Positions 34,801 to 46,847 of a DNA stretch of 64,000 nucleotides are shown here, in pieces. Each line of letters begins with the position of its first letter. Positions within the stretch are counted from its first letter, which is position 1. The position numbers and the translations under genes were made by a program. The stretch spans positions 149,571,285 to 149,635,284 of the forward strand of contig NC_086247.1 of assembly GCF_021018805.1 (NCBI RefSeq), read 5' to 3'. The notes under the pieces are model-generated. The model had not been told where the DNA came from, searched no databases, and saw nothing but the letters and a program-made list of their open reading frames with translations. This DNA comes from Prinia subflava. Taxonomy: Eukaryota > Chordata > Aves > Passeriformes > Cisticolidae.

Positions 34801-37800
34801 CTATATGGCTGCAAAGAAATCAATAAACAACAGAGAAGCTATGATTAAAAAAACAAATATTTTTGAGGAAAGTATACTAAGAAAATGTTCAGAATCTTTT
34901 TCCAGCTAGGAAATTCCTCTCTTTACAGACTACAGGGGTTTGACTTGCCAATTTTGTGAGCCACAAAGCTGCTGAGGCAGCATTGAGTCAGAACACATAA
35001 ATCATACAAAGAACATGCTAATATGTGAAAGTAATTCTATAAATGTGTAAGATATCATAACACTTTCTTGCCTTATTTGAACTTGTCATGTAATCTAGTT
35101 TTTAGAAACTCTACAATTCCTCTTTCAAAGATCTGGGATGAACAGGACCTGTCCTGCTGACACCAGTACGTTTGCCTTGGATCACTGCTGATGACCTACA
35201 TCAACATTCTGAATTTAATCCAGATGCAAGATGTGGTCTTTAACATGTCAACAAACACAATGGCTCCAGATAAAATTATAGCCATGGCTCTGCCCCACTC
35301 TCTGCAATCCAGAAAAGGTTGCTTAACTAGGTTGTTTCAGCAGAACTGTATTCCATGGAATGTCTTCATGGGTTTGAGAATCTTGCTCATCCGGACCTCA
35401 AAAATTCTGCCTTAGTAAGGCAGAGGAAAGACACTAGAATTGGAAAGTATCACTGATAAAACTGGACATTTACAATTTCTTGTATCACTTTCTGTAGCAG
35501 AAAGAAGGTTTCTTCTTCCTGCTTCTGTGGCGCTGACTTTCAGCCTGGCCAGCTTTGTTTTACACAAATGCTGACCACAGATGTTCAGGGAGTGTTGTGG
35601 TGATTAGAGCACAGAGAAAATGTGGAAATTGGCACAGTCACATCCTTTGTCAGTTTACAATATCCAGTTCACCAATCACACTTTCTTTACCCAAACATCA
35701 GCCTGTTCTGCCATATTGCATGTGTGATTTCCAGGTCACAAAATAAACTGCCAGATATTCACTGCTTGCAAACAGCAATTTACATTAATGGTCCTAAAGC
35801 CAGCATTGACCTTTGATGGTCTACAGCCTCTATTATGCACAAGTGTATTGCTGCTAAAGTCTGACTGATTCTGAGCAAAATCAGGACACCATTGTGCTCA
35901 GTATGGTGGAATTGTCCATAAAGACACATTTGTTGACTTCAAATTGAATTTATATTTAAATCTGTAAGTACTCAATAGTAAGAACTGTGTGAGAGTTTTA
36001 ATGTGAGTTAATTACATTGGGCTCCCATTTTGATCCAGTGGAGTCCAGGATGTGTTATGACTTTTCTATGGAAGATGTCTACAGTCAGAATTTTATCCTT
36101 GCAAGATCCCCTGCACTATGAAAGGAAAAGGATGCTTATCTCAGTTGCACAAGTATATATAGCAGACATTTAAAATTAGATAAATCTCACCTGGATCGCC
36201 CTGCAAGTATTTCCTGCACCTATGTATATTTATAATTTTTTTGCTGATTTACCTCTATTGAAGCAAATATCTTCACCTTGGCTAATGGTTGCTATAATGC
36301 TTGAACAATGTACAACACTCCTTTATCCTTAATTACCAAACAATAAGGAGCAAAAAGAAGCAAAGGTTCTACAAAAAGTTTATCAAGGGCACAAAGCCTT
36401 CTGCAACTTGAGAGAGCAGAGTATGACAAATGAGATCCCTATCAGTATGGCCAGGTTGCAGAGCATTTCTCTAACAGCAGCTACATACGTGGGGTTCTTT
36501 ATAACCAGTGTCTTCTCCTTTGAGGTGTGTGGGTTTTGGGGCTCGAATCGTATGAGGTGCTGTGCTGTTGCATCAGTGACTTCTCCCAGCTGAGCTTTGC
36601 TTTCTCCACCCGTGACAAACAAAAGCTCCAGAGCAATCAACTCTCCAACTCCTGGAAGAAATAATTAGGTATTGCTGTTTACCATCTGACTATTAACATA
36701 GTTCATATCATCAACAGCAAATGTCATTAATGGCCATTATTGATTGTATCTGGTGTTTCCTCAAGTTTCAGAACTCCAGTGTGTCACTGTACAATATTTT
36801 CCTGATGTTGTGTATATCAACATGTATTAACAGAGACTTTCTGTTCATGAATTTCCTAGACAGGGATTGCAGGGCCACAGCCTCAGCTCACTTACACCAG
36901 CGTGGTTTCACTGAAGTGAGCAGGGTGTTCAAAGTGGTTGACAATGTGGCTTCCAGATGTTTTGAGCAGTATATTAAAATTAAAATAAGTAACAAATGAA
37001 GTATTAAAAAATCCAAAGTAAATACATGTGATAAATTGATTTAATAGATGACAAACCAAGCCTCATGTTATGGCATGCACAGTTATATTACAGTATAAGC
37101 AGCAACATTTACAAGAATTTGAACTGGTTTCATCAGCTAATCCAAAGACTGCCTACCTCTCCTGAACACCTTAATCTAAGATGTGCCCCAAATGTGGTTC
37201 ATTTCTGCCCTCTTACACCTCATGTTTTTTAGTTTGTCAAGTTATCTTGTTGAAAAGTGAAAGAGATGAGAATCTGGCAACTTGTTTTCTTTTCTGTGAC
37301 TTGGTGACATTTTTACATTTGGATTTTTGCCTACTGAAGGTTAAGAGCTCCAAGTTTTCTGAATTCAGTGTATGCCATGCACTGGGAAGGAGCAGTAATA
37401 ACAATACAAAAAAATGCCAGCAGGGGACACAGTATTTGCTTAATCCAATGATATAAAATGTAACCATCACTTCACACCAACAACCACAACTCACATTATC
37501 TGAGTATCTACGGAATTAGAAAGGTGCTAGAAACAAACCTGTGACTGTAACATAACTGATTGGATAATTATCACACAAAATGGTGAAAGTTTCCTGTGAG
37601 GCTTCTGGCAAAGAAGGGAAAAACACTACCTGAAAGAGAGGAGGGAAATAGCAAGGTCTGTAACTGATTTCTCTCCCCTAGGTAATACACTTCAGTTTGC
37701 AAATATTCCCTGAAGGACAGTCTTAGTTATTAGTAATTAAAAGCAACACTTGCAAGAAACAGAATCATTTTTTGCTCACATGAACCCAAACTTGCAAGGT

Positions 37801-40800
37801 CCAGCTGGGTCATTTAAAATGATCTTGCTTGTTAATTTATTTGGTGCAGTAAAAAACCTTTCTACAGCAGCTGGCACTGACCTCTACTGTTGCATTCTGC
37901 CCTGGAGCTAGCTCCAAAGCAGCAGGCTGGATCCCAAAAGGATCTTGTACCACAAAATCAGCAGTGGCAGCCACCTAAGGTATTAAAACAAAAAAAGAAA
38001 AAAATATTAACAAATTTAGTTGATCAGGTTGCTGTGTTTAAAGCACAGATTTACCTGAAACAGGCAGCATACTACATCATCACTGTTTTACATCTTAGCA
38101 TACAGTTTTTTCACACATCTCAAAAGAGTGTGGTTCATAAACATGGCTTAATTTGAAAAAAAAGGCTCCCTGCTTTATAGTGGCCTTGGTGAAAGCAGGA
38201 GGGAAAGTGCAGTTCTGAAGACAAATTACAGTGTCAGAAGCCTTAATATTCATGTTCACAGCAGAACAGATCTGCCTGAGAGAGGGGCTCTGTTTCTCCA
38301 TGCTTAAAATACAGTTTGAGTTGGAACTGTGAAGCCTCTGGAGGGACAACTTGGCCCATCTGCTCTTTCTCCAGCACCAAAAATTCCAATCTACCTGTCC
38401 CATTTTATCTCCTTTGTCCATCCCACTTAGGCCCTGGTTTGTGGTGAGGAGCTACAGACAGAGCAGGACTGGATTGGGTTTCTCTGTCTACAGGTCCAGC
38501 AAGTTCTGGATGTTTTTGTTGAGGGGGGAGAGGAAATTACCTCAAGCAATGCTAGAACTGATGGCATTTCTATTTCATTTCTTCAAGGGCAAGGTTAAAA
38601 TTTGAGTCAGTTTTCCTTTCCCTCATCTATGCCTCAGTTGACTTCTCCCCTGAGCAAGACAACCACTTCCACAGGAAAACCTGAGCACAGGAAGAAGGTA
38701 CAGCCATCCAGGAGATTGGTGTTCAGGATAAAGGTGAATTCCTGAAGGGATGGCACAATGCAGATGTCTCCAGCAAGGCCTTATGACTTCTGTGCTCATA
38801 CACCATGACTGGCCCAAAAGGCTTCACACCAGGGCACCCACACCATGCTGGGCTCAGTATTTCCCTTCTAATCACTCACCCTGGAATCAGGAGCTGGCCA
38901 GGCTTTCTCTGGCATTATAGAGAACTTCCCAGTCCTAACTCCCTCATTTCTGCACAGAACTGCTGTTGTTTTTATTCCTCCAACAAGGCAGGAACCACAG
39001 TCTATAATGTCAGGCACTGCAAGGAGTAACACAGAAAAATCAGACTCCAGAGACAGCGAAGGCTGCTGATTAAATAACTCTTTACAGACATTACTGCATG
39101 AGAACGTGCCAGGTTTTGCAATCCTAAACCCCCTCAAATTCTTTCCATTTCAAAGCTGGACAGTGTGAGATGCATATTTCTACATTCATCTTACATTTTA
39201 ATGATGTAAGATGATCTTTCCTCCTCAAAGATTGCTGAATGGTAAAAAGTCAGATGATTTTTTTAGAAAAGCTTGGTATAACAGGATGAGTGAATTTACA
39301 AAAAATCAAAGCAAATTTTTGCAAAAGTATTCCTGTTTGTTATACCTGAAGTTATCTGAGAGGTGCAGGTATAACATATCCATATGTAATTAATTTCACA
39401 TTTCATGAACATTAATTAATAGCATCAAATAGGTATAATTAAATCATAACTCCATAATATTTAGAATTTGTAATTACAATTGGGAATTTGGGAATCAACA
39501 AACTTAGAAATGTGGCCCCTACTCACTTCTCCAATATAGTGAAAAAAAAGAGCCTAAGATGGCAAGAACAAACAATTTGAGGAAAAATCCAACAGGATTA
39601 CATTTCAATAACTAATAAGTCTATGATAAGTGGAAATGAGATAGATATCAAAATGTAGAAACTGCACTGCCAATTTTTTCCATATTTGTTTCGTGACACA
39701 AAATTGGAGACAGTCAAATAAAAAACCCCAAGTCTGCTTAACTTTAGAGAAATTCAGTATTTGGACATTACTGACATGTTAATACTGGAAGTGATACTTT
39801 AGCTTGGATTGGGATGACAAAAGGTTCTGATACTTGACTCTCCACTAATATATGATCTTCATATTCTCCCAGATATTCAGGAATAAACTGGACTGTATAC
39901 TGGCATGCCATCCCAGGAGCAATCATTCCTCCCTTTCCTGGATATTTTCCTTGGGGAGAAAAATAAAAACAACAAAAAAAAAAGGCAGAAAATTTTAAAA
40001 AATTAAAACCTTCCCAAATTGGCAGTAGTATTTATGATCATGTCTTCCTCTGGAAAGGTGCCTGTAAACTCCCCCCACTTATTGCCTAAGTCAAGCTGAT
40101 GGAAAGGGATGATGAGCACAAGAGGCCTGGCAGTACAATCTGGGAATGTGAACGTGTGCCAGGCAGCTCAAAGATTGCTTTGTCTGAAATATACTCCTCA
40201 TAAACACAGAAAACAGTGAGGAGAAACTTAGAGACATTACCCAGTTTTGCTTTACCCCAAGACTAAAGGACTTCCATAGAGGCATCTAACTTCTTCTAAA
40301 TATTCCAATTCCTGGAGTATCACAATCTCCTCAGCAATCTATCCCAGTGCCTGGCTATCCTACCATAGCAAAGATAATTTTCTCTACTTTCATCTAATCT
40401 ACCTCTATTGCAGTCTGTTGTTTCTTGCTCTCTCCTCCTAATTTTTTCAGTGGAAACAACATCTGTTCTGAGAAGAACTTTGGATAAGACTCGATCTCGG
40501 TATTCCACGGACACATTTCGATCTAACATCACTTTAATTTAGTGTTCTTGAATTCCTCATTAGACCACTTAAATCTGCTAATGAGTTGCATGTGAATGGC
40601 CCTAAGCCAGCTTTCAGTTTGTAAAGAACTGAGCACTGTGGATAACAGAACATCTCTGGGAAATCTTTGTTAGAGCGGTGACTTAGATTTTTTATTTACA
40701 TTTTATTTACATTTTAAAGGCAGAGGAAGAACCCTTACCTGGCCAAATGAAAAATACTGGAGCAGAGGGAGGGATAAGCCTTACATGTTGAGCTGTTGAA

Positions 40801-43800
40801 GTGATGTTCCGTAGCTCTATAATCATCTTCATTTAAAAAGAAAATGAAATGCTCCATTGTATTTATCAACACTCATGAAAATACTTGCAATTCCCTGATA
40901 CTACTGCTAGGAGAAACAAATTCATCATCACAACCAACCCCACCCCAAATCCCAGTTTATTCAAGAGAGGCTGAATCAAACAGTACCAAAAAAAGCAGAG
41001 ACTGAAAAGAGCCCATTTAGTCTTCACTGGTTTGTGTGTCAGTGGCAGGTGGGAAGTAATATCTTCAAGGAAGTTAAAGGGTTATAAATTCAATATAAAG
41101 AAGAAATCAGACTTTTATTAAAATTCAGAAAGGCTAAAGATTGGGTGAAATATGTAGATCATGACAGGACATAATTCTTCAGGAAGGCAGAATTAACTCT
41201 CTACAAAGAACCTTCTCACCTCATAAACCTGCCCAGCTTTATCATACAAAAACAGGACAGAAGATGGATTGGCAAAAAATACAGGAACAAATGAGGTTTC
41301 ACTGAAAGATTAAAAAAAAAAAAAAGGAAACATTATCTTACTGCCTGGTTCTCTAAATACTGATAAAATGAGAAATTGCAAAATGTCTCCTTTGGCAAAA
41401 CCAAAATATCATATAGACATACTTTATTATTAAGAGACTATATAAGAAATGTAGCTCAAAATATCTCTGGGTAAATCTACAGGAATTCTACCGTGGAGCT
41501 CTGTGTGCTCCAGCCCAGAATCCAGAAACTGTACACACTGCATACCCTTTAGGATCTTCTGCTTTTCTTCTGGCTATGATTTCTTCTACTTTTTCTTGAG
41601 AGATTACAAGAGATTTGCCTCCATGAGGAGTATTTGGTGGGAAAAAGCGTGGGTTCTTCAAGTAATTCTGTCTTTTCTCAAGTCTGGAGAGGTACTCACT
41701 TAATTCCTCTGCTTTCCAGGACTTACTGTCTTTCCTGACTTGTTTCTGTGAAGCTTTTGTTTTCTTTGAAAAAGAAGAGTGTAACATTAAACACAGTGAT
41801 TTTGAGGGTGAGGAAAAAAGGAGTTGCACATGTGTAATTAAAGCTACACAGCAATGCAAATTGACATGGAAAATACAGTATTTCTCCTTTTTTAACAGAG
41901 TAAATATAGTAAGTACTGGAGTCAAATCAACAATGGGTTTATATTAAGCCTTTGTTGCAGGAACAGCAACAGGTCTTACAGATCAGACAGACTAAAACTT
42001 ATTTGTAAAATGTACCTTCCTCATGGTTTTAGCCTCGAGGCTGGAGTCTGGAGCCGAGGACAGAGTTGAAGACACACTTGTCCCACTGCTAGCTAAGGAG
42101 ATACCCTTGTCTGGTGAAAAAGCACATTGTTTATGTGTCCCTTTCAGGTACCCAGGCTCTGATTCTCCTGCAATTCAAAGAAAAAAAATAATTCTTTAAG
42201 ATGAAAATGTGAATGACAAGTATTTAGTCTAAGCATAGATATATGAGTTTATTTTAAGGCTTGTTGCTGGCAAAAATCCTCTAGAATTTAGTGTATGTTT
42301 AGAACTTATTTTGTACAAACAAAGCTTAGTAGTTTAATAAGAAAGATTTTAGAAGCACTAATTAAACAGGCTCTGTACAGTTATATTGCTCCCAGAAAGA
42401 TACGTTAACCTCGAAAGGGATGTGAGATTTTTCACTTTATTTGGAATTACAATGGGAAAAAACTAAAACACATACATTGAAATTTGTGACTAAGTTTATT
42501 ACTCTGAAATGTTACTTTTGGCTTGACTAAAAAAATTCATTTTAATGATCTAAAACCTTTCATCTTGGCTCTCACATAAATAAAAGAAGTAAAGAAGTCT
42601 TGACATTGTTCCTTACTGATCTTCATGTGTGAATAAAGCTAATATATTTCCAGAACTGGAAAACTTTAAACCCTAAATAAAGAATAAAATTTTATTTCAC
42701 TGAAAATAGTGTTTACTTTAATGTAACTGCTTCTCTTCTCTATACACAAAGTGTAGTTGCAGCTTTTATGTTAATGAAATTGGATAGAGATAGAACACTC
42801 ATTAGTTTTGTGTGAGATGGAAAAAACTGTAAACAAATGCAACATGATTAAATTTCATATTTAAGAACATCTAAACTCAGTAGCTTTGAATTTATCAATT
42901 CTACTTTGAGAATGTGGCTGTAGTGGAATCTTATGCTTAAAATACTAGAGTCCCTTCTGCTTTGGCAGAAAACTATAAAAATATACTGAGATCTGCTACA
43001 TCTTCCACTACTTCAATTACAGAGTGTTCTAAAAAGTCTAAATTACTTTCTGCTTTAAAAGTTACCTTTTGGTGCTTTAGCAAGAGGTAATTTCTTAGTG
43101 ATGTAGTCCTCAGGACAAATTAAATTATTTTTTCTGAGAAGTTCATTATTCACAATGGACCGAAAAGAGGATGCCACTGCAATAGCAAAGCAAACAAACA
43201 AAAAACAATCAAAAAAAGCAAAATAATATCCTCTTCAAACACACTGTCTTGATCAATCCAAAGTAATGTTGTTTTTACACCTCATCACTGTCAGGTAATA
43301 TGTTTTATAGAAAATCATATTATATTATACAGAATATTTTATATGTTATATTTTATAGAAAATAATCTGGTATTTTAATCACAAGACTTGGATTTGCATC
43401 TCCACAATTCTAAATTCAGTTCAAATTGGAGAAATATTTAATCTGTTTGTTGCTGCTATATATCAAGGTATATATGCCAGTAGTATTAAGGTGGTAACCC
43501 CTCAATCCAAATTTAATACCTTGAATATGACCTGGTTGTTTAGTTTCTCAATGCTAAACAAATGTTACTCTATTTGAACCTCTGCACAAATTATTTCCAA
43601 GTTGCTCTGTTGATGTAAACCCAACCCCAAGTTGGTGTCCAGGTACCATAAGCATGTACTGGAGAGCAACATTCCAGAGTCCTCACCTGGTGGCAGCCCC
43701 AGTTTGTGGAGGTTTTCCCCTGCATCAATCTTCATCTCGTTTAGAATCCTTTCTTCTTCAGCTTTTGCCCGGGCCTGGGCCTGAATGATCTCCTCTTCTG

Positions 43801-45692
43801 CTTTGTCAGCTTCTGTCAGTCGGCTCTTATACTCAGCCAGAAGCTGCCATGGGCATGGGGGAATAAAGGGAAATTTGAGCTGTTACAGGAAGATGTTTTC
43901 TATTTGTCTTTGAGAGGTAAACATAGACACATCAGTAAAATATTTACAAAAAACTTTACAAGCATCAACTGGCCTGCTAAAACACTGTCCTTTCACGATG
44001 ACACAAACCAGAAAACACTTGTGGCTCACATCATCCAGCATCAGCCTCTGCCTTTAGACACTGACAACAGCTATTGGAGAGGTGACAAGGTAAGAAACCT
44101 GGGCCACTGATCAGCAGTACATGGAAAAGGTTTTCAGCCAGTACAATAGGCACTTAGAGGGCTACTGCTTTTACTGGTTGTACTCTGTGTCTGAAAAAAC
44201 AGCTAGAGATAACAATATCTACGTGAAGGATCATGTGAATATTAATTACTTGAAAGGTTCTGTGTGAGACTGTGCTCAAGTACATTTCCATTAAAATGTC
44301 AATTGTAGGATCAAGACCTGCCTTTAAATTTTACTTTACAGAAGATCTAAGTAGTGAATAAAGAGCTCCAAACTCTGACTTGGTTTGGACTTGTACCTTC
44401 TCTAGCTCATCTGTGTAACTGTCTTGATAAACACTGTCTCCTCCTTGGGACTTAATCCAGTTTGTTGCCATGTCCACCTCAAAAGCATCTCCAGTGTACA
44501 GGTCCTTAAAGGCACTAGCCAGCACATGGGAGATGTCCTGGGGAAAGAAAATGAGAATATTTAGACCTTAAAGCAAGAGATAGGAGGGGAAGAGATCACT
44601 GGGAGCATGCAGATGGCTGTAATTAGCAAATAAGAAAAGGTACCTGGAAAGGGGGTGCGAGTGCACATGAACACTGAGGTGTGGATGTCTGTGTGTGTGT
44701 GCTGTGGGACAGTGTGTCCGTGGTGGCTGGCTGGATGTGTAGGTGATAGTGATGGACACTGCTCTCTGTGTGCAAGTGTGTGTGATGGTTTGTGCAGGGA
44801 TGGGGCTGTGTGAGTGGGGAGAATGTGTGAGAAGGAGATGTGAGCACCGATATGAGTGCAGGGGAGATATGTGTGTCAGTCCTTGTGCAAGGCACGTGTT
44901 TGTGCCCTAGGGTGTGTGCAGGGGTGTGTGAGGCTTTTTGTATGGGATTGGTGTGAGCAGGGCTCTGTGTGTGAGGCTGTTTGTATGGGGATTGGTGTGT
45001 GCAGGGCTCTGTGTGTGAGGCTGTTTGCAGGGGGATCTGTGTGAGCAGGGCTCTGTGTGTGAGGCTGTTTGTATGGGGATTGGTGTGTGCAGGGCTCTGT
45101 GTGTGAGGCTGTTTGCAGGGGGATCTGTGTGAGCAGGGCTCTGTGTGTGTGAGGCTGTTTGTATGGGACTGGTGTGAGCAGGGCTCTGTGTGTGTGTGAT
45201 GCTGTTTACAGGGGGATCTGTGTGTGCAGGGATGTGAGGGGATGTTTGCAGGGGGATCTGTGTGTGCAGGGATGTGAGGGGCTGTTTGCAGCGGGGTCTG
45301 TCTGAGGCTGTGATGTGTGTTTGTGAGGCTGTTCATGGCAGGGTCTGTGTGTGCAGCTGATTGCAGGGTGGTTTGTGTGTGATGCTCTTTACAGGGGGGT
45401 CTGTGTGTGCAGGGGGGTGTGTGTGAGGCTGTTTGCAGTGGGGATCTCTGCGTGTGAAGCTGATTGCAGGGGGGTGTGTGAATGTGTCTGTGTGTCCGAA
45501 GGGTAAGCACAGGTCTCTTTATGAGGTTATTTTCAGGGTCTTTGTGCAGGGCTGTGGTGCTATTGGGGGCTACGCTATTTGTGCCCGTGCTGCCCAGCCC
45601 CGCTGCGTTACCTGAGGGTCGGGGCTGGGGCTCCCCTCAGCCATGTCCCGCCCGGCGCTGGGCTCCTCTGGGCTGGGGCTCCCCTCAGCCAT
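13777..45692 (-). CDS. DLEC1: DLEC1, ciliary MSP/ASH-domain protein (38 coding exons)
   Basis: Exons, 5' to 3' (high-low): 45692-45612, 44537-44397, 43843-43687, 43176-43066, 42167-42016, 41745-41546, 41301-41220, 40826-40739, 39949-39798, 39044-38880, 37974-37882, 37629-37539, 36651-36489, 34808-34616, 33299-33241, 32759-32585, 31314-31221, 30995-30865, 30565-30407, 30181-30042, 29799-29646, 28557-28447, 27398-27268, 26927-26742, 26650-26592, 25427-25276, 24674-24571, 23907-23837, 23177-22960, 21974-21840, 20613-20491, 19526-19432, 19136-19052, 18532-18323, 17442-17281, 16374-16221, 15637-15517, 13885-13777. All junctions are GT-AG and the frame holds: 1668 residues plus stop, near the human 1755. 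Exons 2-3 encode DISHV and an acidic coiled coil; exon 6 carries the conserved [16 protein letters not shown] block; exons 7-38 are repeated beta-rich MSP/ASH-like domains ([39 protein letters not shown]). The family is linked to cilia/flagella and reported as a tumour suppressor; no enzymatic motif is seen. The exon 10 acceptor is uncertain. Confidence 0.95.
15098..15482 (-). mobile_element. CR1 LINE fragment in DLEC1 intron 37
   Basis: A long, well-preserved CR1 3' portion in minus orientation. On the + strand it reads 'ttttgggttggaagagacag' then 'cattcagcctggccttaaac', 'aattccagagatgggacagc' and 'ccttctccaggctgaacaac'. Its truncated 5' end stops near 15482, about 30 bp downstream of the exon 37 donor (15511-15516). 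It is in the same sense as DLEC1. Confidence 0.92.
19135..19440. repeat. 70-71-bp minisatellite carrying copies of a DLEC1 splice donor
   Basis: About four copies of a 70-71-bp unit. The block 'gggacttacagggggtg' recurs with acttac at 19214, 19285, 19355 and 19426. The last copy is the real 3' end and donor of DLEC1 exon 32 (exon ends at 19432; donor GTAAGT at 19426-19431). The other three are in intron 32, each with a perfect GTAAGT after CACCCCCT. Confidence 0.93.
19705..19921 (+). mobile_element. CR1 LINE 3' fragment (DLEC1 intron 31)
   Basis: Landmarks are 'gatgttgggaagaaattctt', 'cccagagaagctgtggatgc', 'cccatctctggaa' and 'agtcctttccaacccatacc'. It is antisense to DLEC1. Confidence 0.92.
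24738..24847 (+). mobile_element. CR1 LINE 3' tail (DLEC1 intron 26)
   Basis: Reads 'gactggatttggcacttggt', 'gccatggtttagttgaggtg', 'ggttggacttgattatcttg', 'aaggtctcttccaacctagt', 'gattctatg'. This is the closest match to the consensus CR1 tail in the window. Confidence 0.93.
27703..27808 (-). mobile_element. CR1 LINE 3' tail (DLEC1 intron 22)
   Basis: Reverse-oriented tail: 'gaatcgtagaatcatttgga', 'aagacttctaagatgattga', 'gtccaaacattaatccagca' and 'caccactaaaccatattccc'. It is sense relative to DLEC1 and moderately diverged. Confidence 0.88.
29453..29489. repeat. Duplicated 17-bp TAATTA-rich motif
   Basis: 'aattaatcttttaatta' occurs at 29453-29469 and again, identical, at 29473-29489, a 20-bp period. 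Each copy contains homeodomain-type TAAT half-sites. It lies in DLEC1 intron 21. Confidence 0.8.
31593..31611. repeat. T19 homopolymer in DLEC1 intron 16
   Basis: An uninterrupted run of 19 T on the + strand, with no recognisable retroelement body next to it. Confidence 0.9.
40320..40445 (-). mobile_element. Old CR1 LINE fragment (DLEC1 intron 8)
   Basis: The stretch 'agcaatctatcccagtgcct' followed by 'ctttcatctaatctacctct' resembles the mid-3' part of CR1 in minus orientation ('caacctgttccagtgcctcacc ... tcctaatatctaatctaaa'). It is clearly more diverged than the other copies and both boundaries are unclear. Confidence 0.55.
44660..45480. repeat. GTGTG-rich minisatellite in DLEC1 intron 1
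   Basis: An imperfect tandem array built from 'gtgtgaggctgtttgcaggg', 'ggatctgtgtgagcagggct' and 'ctgtgtgtgaggctgtttgt' modules of roughly 35-40 bp, fading into plain GT-rich sequence at both ends. It fills most of the intron between DLEC1 exon 1 and exon 2. A long open frame on the minus strand (44623-45510) is a by-product of its composition (His/Thr/Pro/Gln only). Confidence 0.9.
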
Positions 45693-46000
45693 GTCCCGCC
45701 CGTCTCTGTGATCCGTGTGTCGATATTCGGGCTCTCCTCAGCTATGGCCGGCCCGGCCCCTCCTCAGGCTCCCGGCGCCGTTGCCAAGTGACCGGGCAGG
45801 CGGGCACGGCACGGCCTGAGGGGTAATGGCGGGGCTCCCCTTCCCTCTCCCCAGCGCCATCGCCCCTCAGAGCCCTGCCGGCGCTCCGTGGGGCTGACTG
45901 CGGCACCCGAGTCTCTGAGGGGCTCGTACCCCGTCTCTGCCCTGCCACGGACTAGTGATCTTTTAAGGACGAGTACCCTCGTGACTTAAGAAATAAAACG
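45560..46000 (-). promoter_or_regulatory. CpG-rich promoter region of DLEC1
   Basis: GC- and CpG-rich sequence around and upstream of the DLEC1 start ('ggccggcccggcccc', 'cccggcgccgttgcc', 'gcacggcacggcc'). No TATA box is evident. GTTGCC at 45780-45785 is a plausible half-site of an RFX X-box, expected for a ciliary gene, but its partner half-site is degenerate. Confidence 0.6.
45612..45692 (-). other. DLEC1: DLEC1 first coding exon with duplicated start
   Basis: ATG at 45690-45692 opens 27 codons and ends at donor GTAACG. The last codon is Gln, joining in phase to DISHV of exon 2, as human has Q before DISHL. A 48-bp in-frame duplication repeats the ATG (second ATG at 45642-45644), so MAEGSPSP occurs twice. 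The human protein has about 90 residues before this junction, so the N-terminus is much shorter here. Confidence 0.8.
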
Positions 46001-46847
46001 TTGACTTAAAACCTGCGAAGGGGGATTTGGACTTTGGGGAGGATGGAGCTGAGGGAAGAGGCTAAATCCTCTCCTGATTTCCCACACGTGGGACGAGGAG
46101 GATGGGCTCATCCCTGCCGCTGGAACCGGCCTGGGAGATGGGAACACTCAGCAGCCCCAAGCCGTCCATCTCCCCGCTCCGCCTGCGGCGCCCTGGCTGT
46201 GTACACTGGTTGCTAACAACAGGCTCCGCTGAATCCGGTGATATTTTCCATAGAAACCATCCCGGTGTAGATTTTCTCCTTGTCCTGCTGCCTTTTTATT
46301 CTTTCTTTCTTTGTCTTCCCCCTCCTCCACTCTTTTTGCTCAGATTGAAGGACCGTCACTGTGGAGCCCGCGCTTCTCCATCGCTGTCGGGTTCCTTTTG
46401 CTCTATAGGGATTTGGACGAGTTGGGCAATGTTACACCCTAAACAGAAAATAACTGTGGCAAAAGTAATTTGAATTTACCAACAGGTGTTATTTCACCAG
46501 CAGATAAGCCAAAGGCTGTGGGTGTAAACCCCACGGCAACCATGGGGTCAGTGGAAATTCAACTTGTTTTTTTTAGGTATATGGCACATGGGCTTGAGAC
46601 AACAGGGTGTTACAAGCTTTAGGTCCTCACCTCACCAAAGTCTGCTGCTTGGAATAAAACACCAAATTAAAGCCAGAGGCTCTGCTGTGGGTTTAATTTC
46701 CCTGTGAAAAAGGGAAGCTTGCCCAAGATAAAGCTTGGCAAATCTGCAATATCCTGTTCCAAAGATTTAGGCAAAGAAAGCACAGATGTCTGACAAGGAT
46801 AGGACCAGGTACCTGTGTTTTCCAATAGAAAATATTCACAGCTTTCA

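Noticed and set aside
44623..45510. 295-residue open frame on the minus strand
   Set aside because: It spans the GTGTG-rich minisatellite in DLEC1 intron 1; the composition (His, Thr, Pro, Gln, Ser) and lack of conservation signal mark it as repeat-derived.
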